From Schizochytrium sp. TIO01 (taxonomy: Eukaryota; Sar; Bigyra; Thraustochytrida; Thraustochytriidae), in the NCBI GenBank assembly GCA_004764695.1, contig SMSO01000034.1, positions 2,426,501 through 2,490,500 on the forward strand: a stretch of DNA of 64,000 bases. Reading direction: 5' to 3'. Below are positions 57,701 through 64,000 of this stretch, piece by piece. The notes below the pieces were generated by a model. That model saw only the letters and a program-made list of their open reading frames with translations. It had not been told where the DNA came from and ran no database searches. Numbering within the stretch: position 1 is the stretch's first letter; the number at the start of each line of letters is the position of its first letter. Made by a program: the position numbers and the translations under genes.

Positions 57701-60700
57701 AACCTGAGCCAAGTTTTGTTGTTCGCTAGCCCAATATGATGCATGTTGGGGTTGCAAATTGAATCACTTGTGCCAACATCTATGTTACTGTCAATTGGTT
57801 TGCTCTTTAGCGTGTCTACCTCTGCGTAGACAGGTAAAAACGTTGCAGCTAAAGATGGCATTTGGGGCTAAACGACTGACTTGTTTGTGTCTTGCAACAC
57901 GCTTGCAATGTGTTACTTTCGATTAATTGATTATAACGTCAGTCTTGGCAAGAGTAATATTGGTGATGAGGGCGCGAAAGCACTTGCGGCAGCCTTGGAA
58001 AACCATCACTCACTTACAGAACTTGGGTAAGTTATCTGATTGTTTGGACACGTTTGACACTTGAGCCAAGTTTTGTTGTTCGCTAGCCCAATATGATGCA
58101 TGTTGGGGTTGACAATTGAATCACTTGTGCCAACACCTATGTTATTGTCAATTAGTTTAATCTTGGGCGTGCCTACTTCTACGTAGACAAGTAAAAAACG
58201 CGGCAACTAAAGATGGCATCTGGAGCTAAACGACTGACGGATATGTGTATTATAATATGCTTGCTTGCACTGTGGTTCTTGCGATTGGGGAATTCACGCA
58301 ACAGTCTTTATTCAAATAAGATTGGTGATGAGGGCGCGGAAGCACTTGCGTCAGCCTTGGAAAACCATCACTCACTTACAAAACTTGAGTAAGTTATCTA
58401 ATTGTTTGGACACGTTTGAAACCTGAGCCAAGTGTTGTAGTTCGCTAGCCAAATACGATCCCAGTTGACATTGCAAATTGAATCACTTGTGCCAACATCT
58501 ATGTTACTGTCAATTGGTTTGCTCTTTAGCGTGTCTGCCTCTGCGTAGACAGGTAAAAATGAGGCAACAAAAGATGGCATTTGGAGCTAAACCACTGACG
58601 CATTTGTGTGTTTGAAACATGCTTGCAAGTGTTACTTTCGATTGATTTATCATAACATCAGTCTTGCCTATAATGAGATTGGTGATGAGGGCGCGAAAGC
58701 ACTTGCGTCAGCCTTGGAAAACCATCACTCACTTAAAGAACTCTCGTAAGTTATCTGATTGTTTGGGCACGTTTGAAACCTGAGCCAAGTTTTGTTGTTC
58801 GCTAGCCAAATATGAGGCCAGTTGGCGTTGCCAATTGAATCACTTGTGCCAACATCTATGTTACTGTCAAATGGTTTGCTCTCTAGCGCGTCTACCATTC
58901 CTTATATTAAAATAAAAGTCGGGGCAACTGAAGATGGCATTTGGAGCTAAAGAACTAACGCATTTGTGTTTGGAACATGCTTGCAATGTGTTACTTTCGA
59001 TTGATTGATAACTTCAGTCTTATCAATAATCAGATTGGTGATGAGGGCGCGAAAGCACTTTCGTCAGCCTTGGAAAACCATCAGTCAATTACAAAACTTT
59101 AGTAAGTTATCTGATTGCTTGGAAACGTTTGAAACTTGAGCCAAGTTTTGTAGTTTGCTAGCCAGACATGATCCCAACTGGATTGGTGAATGAGAATATT
59201 TATGTTTATTGCTATGTAATTGTCCATTAGGTTGTCATTGAGCGCGTCTTCCATTCCTTATATTAAAATAAAAGTCGGGGTATCTAAAGTTTGCATTTGG
59301 AACTAAATGACTGACGTATTTGTGTGTTTGCCACACCCTTGCAATGTGTTACTTTCGATTGATTGATCATAACTTCAGTCTTGGCGAGAACAATATTGGT
59401 ACTGAGAGCGCGAAAGCACTTGCGTCAGCCTTGGAAAACCATCACTCACTTACAGCAATCTCGTAAGTTATCTAATTGTTTGGACACGTTTGAAACCTGA
59501 GCCGAGTTTTGTTGTTCGCGAGCCGAATATGATGCATGTTGGAGTTGCAAATTGAATCACTAGTGTCGACATCTATGCTATTGTCAATTGGTTTGCTCTT
59601 TAGCGTTTCTACCTCTGCGTAGACAGGTAAAAATGAGGCAACTAAAGATGGCGTTTGGAGCTAAACGACTGACTTATTTGTGTGCAACACGCTTGCAATG
59701 TGTTACTTTCGATTGATTGATCGTAACGTCAGTCTTGTCGGGAATAATATTGGTGTTGAGGGCGCGAAAGCACTTGCGTCAGCCTTGAAAAACCATCACT
59801 CACTTACAGCAATCTCGTAAGTTATCTAATTGTTTGGACACGTTTGAAACCTGAGCCGAGTTTTGTTGTTCGCGAGCAGAATATAATGCATGTTGGAGTT
59901 GCAAATTGAATCACTAGTGTCGACATCTATGCTATTGTCAATTGGTTTGCTCTTTAGCGTTTCTACCTCTGCGTAGACAGGTAAAAATGAGGCAACTAAA
60001 GATGGCGTTTGGAGCTAAACGACTGACTTATTTGTGTCTTGCAACACGTTTGCAATGTGTTACTTGCGATTGATTGATCATAACATCAGTCTTGGCGTGA
60101 GTAATATTGGTGATGTGGGCGCGAAAGCACTTGCGTCAGCTTTGAGAAACCATCACTCACTTACAGAACTCTAGTAAGTTATTTAAGTGTTTGGACACGT
60201 TTGAAACCTGAGCCAAGTGTTGTAGTTCGCTAGCCAAATACGATCCCAGTTGTCATTGCAAATTGAATCACTTGTGCCAACATCTATGTTATTGTCAATT
60301 GGTTTGCTCTTTAGCGCGTCTACCTCTGCGTAGACAGGTAAAAATGAGGTAACTAAAGATAGCATTTGGAGCTGAACGGCTGACTTGTTTGTGTCTTGCA
60401 ACATGCTTGCAATGTGTTACTTTCGATTGGGGGATGCACGCAACAGTCTTACCGGGAATAATATTGGTGATGAGGGTGTAGCTGCTCTGGCAGCAGCCTT
60501 GGAATACCATCACTCACTTACAACACTGATGTAAGTTATTGGATCAGTTTTACACGTGTGTAACCTGGGCTATGCTTGCTGTACTTTTTAAACTGTTTCA
60601 AGTTGAAACGATTACTTAATCCATGATAAATTAAATCTAACTGCCAAATGATTAAATAAAGAGGAATTGTAAGGAGATAGAGGGCTGACTTTCATGCTTT

Positions 60701-63700
60701 GTATGTCTGATGTATCTTTCTATGACAGACTTCAAAACAACCTGATCAGATCAATTGGCGCTAAAGCTTTGGCTTCGGCACTAAAAAAGAGCCTGTCACT
60801 GAATAATCTTGAGTAAGTTCTTGCAGATAGCATACGAGCCTGGATACAATACTTATTTGCCATCATGTTCACCGTCTGAAAGAGCATCCTAGGCTATTTT
60901 TAAAGATCAATTTATGGAAAGGAAGTTACTAAAGGAAACCAAATAATTGATTGATTTGAGCATTAGATAAAAAGCAAGATGACTAACTTTGAAGGTATTG
61001 GCGCACGGCCTGGCATAATTTATACGATTCATTAGTCTCGCCTATAATTCTGTCGATGACAGCGGCGCAAAGGCACTAGCTCGAGCGTTGAAACATAACG
61101 TATCACTAGAATTTCTCGGGTAGGTTTTCTTATTTCTCAAGGTTATATATATGAAGTATAGGTGAAGCTATCCTCATCGTTTCAAGAAACGGTTTATTGG
61201 GTTATTCTTATTTGCATCTGTGCTTTTGGCTTGATGTTCTTTTTCAAGTCAAGTGAAAAGCAAGACTAAAGGTATACTTGGTAACTGACTACCGAGGACT
61301 TGTGAATTGCTTTCTATCATATAAATGATCAACAGTTTGCAAGGTAATAATATAGGCCCATCAGGCTTCACGGCATTGGCCGATGCACTGGAGGAAAATG
61401 ATACTATTTTGCTAGGGTAAGTTTCGTACCCGTTTCTTTTGGGTCAAATCCAGAAAAGCGTTAAGGTTGAAGAAGCCAAAGAGAAATCTGCAATCATTTA
61501 AACTGACCTCAAGTAATATAATAGGCTTCATCCTGATACTATCCCTGAGGCCACGAGACTTCGCATTGGCGATCGCTTTAGGTTTTCCGAAGAAATTATG
61601 GAATATGCCGAATTTTCGAAGTCCGCAAGAAATGCACTTTCAAAAGATCAAACGGCACGGTGGGGCCGAGCAAAGCTGATGGTGGTCGGAAAAGCAGGTG
61701 CTGGCAAGACTTCGACCATCCGGACATTGCTCGGTAAAGATTTTAAATCAGAGCACGACTCGACTATTGGTGTAGACTTAAAGCTCATTCGCACTAAAGA
61801 CTGGCAAGAGCAAGAGACGGGCTATCGGTCGGCTGATCTCTGTGAGGTTCTCGTAAAGCATCAGCTCTTTGGGGAACGCATGAGTCTACCGAAGCCTGTT
61901 GTCCCCAAACGAAGTGGAAGGTCACTAACCAGGCTGTTTGCACCTTGGAAAAAAGACAAGCCGAAACCAAAGATTGTCGAGGATGAGGTTGCAAGATCTT
62001 TCAATCTGGCTGTAAAGCTTGAGTTTCAAGAGAAAGGGCGTGCAAAAGTCGACCGAGAGATCAGCTTCACGGTGTGGGATTATGGCGGACAGGAAGTTTT
62101 CTATGCTTTGCATCACCTGTTCTTAACCAACTATGGCGTGTGTGTCATTGTTTTCGATATGCGAGAAGTGGTTGGAAAGGAAAATTTCCAGAACCATCCA
62201 GATTACGAATCCATGCAGGACGAGGAGGTAGCGTTGAAGACCATACAGTTTTGGCTAGACTCGATAAGCTTACATGCAGAAGGGGCAGATGTAGTTCTTG
62301 TCGGGACATACCTCGACGCCATGGGCAATCTCGAGGAAGACCTAAAGCTCGTCAACTCCAGGTTAGAGGATGTCTTGCGCCAGGCTAATAAGGACCTTGC
62401 ACTTGTGCACAACCTGGGAGATAGTCTGTGCTATTATCCTCTGGACAACACTGAACGGCAAGACGAAAGGCGTTGCAAAATGCTACGTGACTCTCTCTGG
62501 AAAACAGCTGTCTCAAAAGATTACGTTCAGGAGAAGGTGCCATTGCGGTGGTCTCTGTGTTTGGAGCACATGTTCTTATCAAAGAAAGATTATATGGAAC
62601 TTGATGCCGTGAAGGAGCTTGCAACGAATACCTGTAAGATTTCAGAAGATAGGGTACCAGAAATGTTGGACTTTATGCACCAGCTGGGTGTCATTGTGCA
62701 TCTAACCTCCACCGAAGCCCTAAAAAAATACGTGATCCTGCACCCTCAATGGCTGTTGAATAACTTGACATACGTAATTTGTGACCCAAGACACATGGAC
62801 GTGCACGCCACAAAATTGAAGAAAAGAGTTATGCAACCAATCTCACCCATTAGTTTGTTTCGTGATATAGAAAAGTGGGAGAAGCGTGGCATTGCAACCT
62901 CTGCATTCTTATCACAGGTCTGGAAGGATTCACATCTAGTGGTCTATTTTACCGAACTCATGATTGAAATGCTTCTTGCGAGCTACAGTCCTTGGATCCC
63001 AGACTTGGACGAAAAAGGCGATTTGCTAGTGCCGAGTTTGTTAATGCCAATATCCAAGGCTGAGCTGAATACACTCCTTGAAAAGTTCGACAACGCAGCT
63101 CTGGCATATATCCAGTTTGACATTTTACCCAGAGGGGTCTTTCAACGCTTTATTGCTGGGATGGTTTCGACTTTTGATAAAGGGATGGTGAGTATTAAAC
63201 AAGACAAGGTGTATGCAGATGCAGCAAGCATCGTCTTTGACGGAATAGATGTCCTCCTTCTTGTGTGTGAGGCTGAACGTCGCATTGTCCTTCGCTTCTC
63301 AGAGGACGATGCCACAGTATCGACGCCGGGAGGGTTATCCAACTGCATAGAGCTGCTGCAGTCTCAAATCATGTTGCTCGATGAAGCTTTTATGCAGCAA
63401 AACTTGAAAACCAAGCTAGTTTTAAGCTGCGACGGAACTACAAACGAGGAGAGCTGTGGCTTCCTTGAGGCTCTTACGATCGCTCGACGTGGAAAGTGTA
63501 TGTCTGTTGGAAATACCGAAACTTTAATGCAATCATCTTTCTCAGCGTTCTTCGCAAACGAAGAAGAGATCAAGGGGATGAATAGAAGGTTAACGCCACA
63601 TTGCCAGAAAACTTATGACGTTTTCTTATCACACTCTTGGGGCAAGGACAAATCTATCCACAAGCTTGCGCGCGACGTGGGTGATGTCCTACAGAAAGAG

Positions 63701-64000
63701 TATGGTATTTCGTGTTGGCTCGATGAAAAAGAAGTAAAACATGGTGACATTTCGACAGTTTTGGCACAAGGAATCAATGACTCTACTTTGGGTGTCGTCT
63801 TCGTCTCACGGGAATACATGGATAAGGTAAACTCTGACCCAATAAATGAGCCTGAACAGTTCTGCCGGGCTGAATTTAAGTACATGGTCAAAACGATGTC
63901 TATTCGTCGTTTGATTCCAGTTGTAGTTGAAGAAGAAATGCTGGAACAAAGAGAATGGAAAGACCTTTTCGCGTACCTTTGGGAGGGGACCCCCAGATAT
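54754..64000 (+). CDS. LRR-Roc-COR-TIR (ROCO family) protein, 21 exons seen, 3' end outside window
   Basis: Exon 1 is 54754-54818 (ATG, 65 bp). Exons 2-19 are 84 bp each and exon 20 is 81 bp, one LRR per exon; all junctions are phase 2 with GT..AG ends. Exon 21 is 61525-64000 and still open, for 1378 codons in total so far. After the LRRs comes a Roc GTPase: G1 GKAGAGKTS at 61688-61714 and G3 DYGGQE from 62078; the G4 position reads GTYLDAM, not NKxD. There is a long insert between G1 and G3. A COR domain follows from about 62530 (VPLRWSLCLEHMFLSK, ILHPQWLLNNL). A TIR domain starts near 63613 (YDVFLSHSWGKD, ISCWLDEKEV). Glu in FCRAEF (63872-63874) sits where catalytic TIR enzymes carry their Glu. 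Likely a cytosolic sensor/switch. An earlier 5' exon cannot be excluded. Confidence 0.9.
54970..55800 (+). repeat. Three-exon block (LRR 1-3) duplicated at 57952-58782
   Basis: The segment covering most of exon 2 through exon 4 and part of the next intron recurs 2982 bp downstream as exons 10-12. Exons 4 and 12 are identical. Exons 3 and 11 differ by one base (Lys to Glu). Introns 55407-55679 and 58389-58661 differ by a single base. The left breakpoint lies inside the LRR exon, after its variable first codons. Confidence 0.9.
56876..57109 (+). repeat. 117-bp direct duplication inside one intron
   Basis: Copies at 56876-56992 and 56993-57109 differ at only a few bases and explain why this intron is 391 bp instead of about 274 bp. 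Confidence 0.9.

Larger units (their letters stand above)
54961..61416 (+). repeat. Tandem array of 19 LRR exons with homologous introns
   Basis: LRR exons start at 54961, 55323, 55680, 56038, 56395, 56753, 57228, 57586, 57943, 58305, 58662, 59018, 59379, 59733, 60090, 60447, 60729, 61036 and 61336. Each encodes one 28-residue ribonuclease-inhibitor-type LRR (the last 27) with the core IGDEGAKALASALENHHSL. From exon 2 to 16 the spacing is about 357 bp and introns of about 273 bp are themselves near-copies, beginning GTAAGTTATCT. The last three introns (198, 223 and 216 bp) and LRRs 17-19 are diverged, so this end is the older part. Because every exon is phase 2-2 and a multiple of three, gain, loss or skipping of any exon keeps the frame. 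Confidence 0.93.

Noticed and set aside
55824-60513. Series of similar 60-95 codon minus-strand frames
   Set aside because: They are antisense to the repeated introns and LRR exons of the ROCO gene; their similarity simply reflects the tandem array.

Overview
This is eukaryotic nuclear DNA. Every gene call uses the standard code. The last gene is interrupted by 20 GT-AG introns. Intergenic stretches are long, AT-rich and full of simple repeats, including a tetranucleotide tract of over 600 bp. The gene content points to a protist or alga: a fatty-acyl-AMP ligase, ROCO GTPase with an LRR array, armadillo-repeat kinases and a Fanzor remnant. The one-LRR-per-exon ROCO layout recalls what has been described in the brown alga Ectocarpus, so a stramenopile is possible, but the sequence alone does not settle the taxon.

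Layout. 1-2394 (-): fatty-acyl-AMP ligase, cut by the window edge. 2.4-11.8 kb: no convincing gene. 11.8-21.0 kb: three related proteins (one on -, two on +) that I do not recognise. Each has an acidic disordered N-terminus, a globular domain of about 120 residues, and a cysteine pair followed by a coiled coil. 22.1-30.9 kb and 43.0-46.1 kb: three intronless paralogues with an N-terminal helical bundle, a TKL-type kinase domain and armadillo repeats (16, 3 and 9 copies). Two of them lack the DFG aspartate and look like pseudokinases; the third has all catalytic residues. 30.9-42.9 kb: a gene-poor repeat-rich gap. 46.9-51.4 kb (-): two single-pass membrane proteins. 51.9-52.4 kb: a frameshifted C-terminal fragment of a Fanzor/TnpB-like nuclease. 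54.8-64.0 kb (+): a large LRR-Roc-COR-TIR gene, open at the window end, with 19 LRRs each on its own phase-2 exon and many exon-intron units nearly identical.

How they may work together. The helical-bundle/kinase/ARM proteins resemble the MLKL/HeLo type of cell-death executor in architecture, with one active-looking kinase beside two pseudokinases. The ROCO gene joins a repeat-exon recognition array to a GTPase switch and a TIR domain. Together they could form a locus for self/non-self sensing and regulated cell death. That is inference from domain architecture and clustering; no function is shown directly by the sequence.
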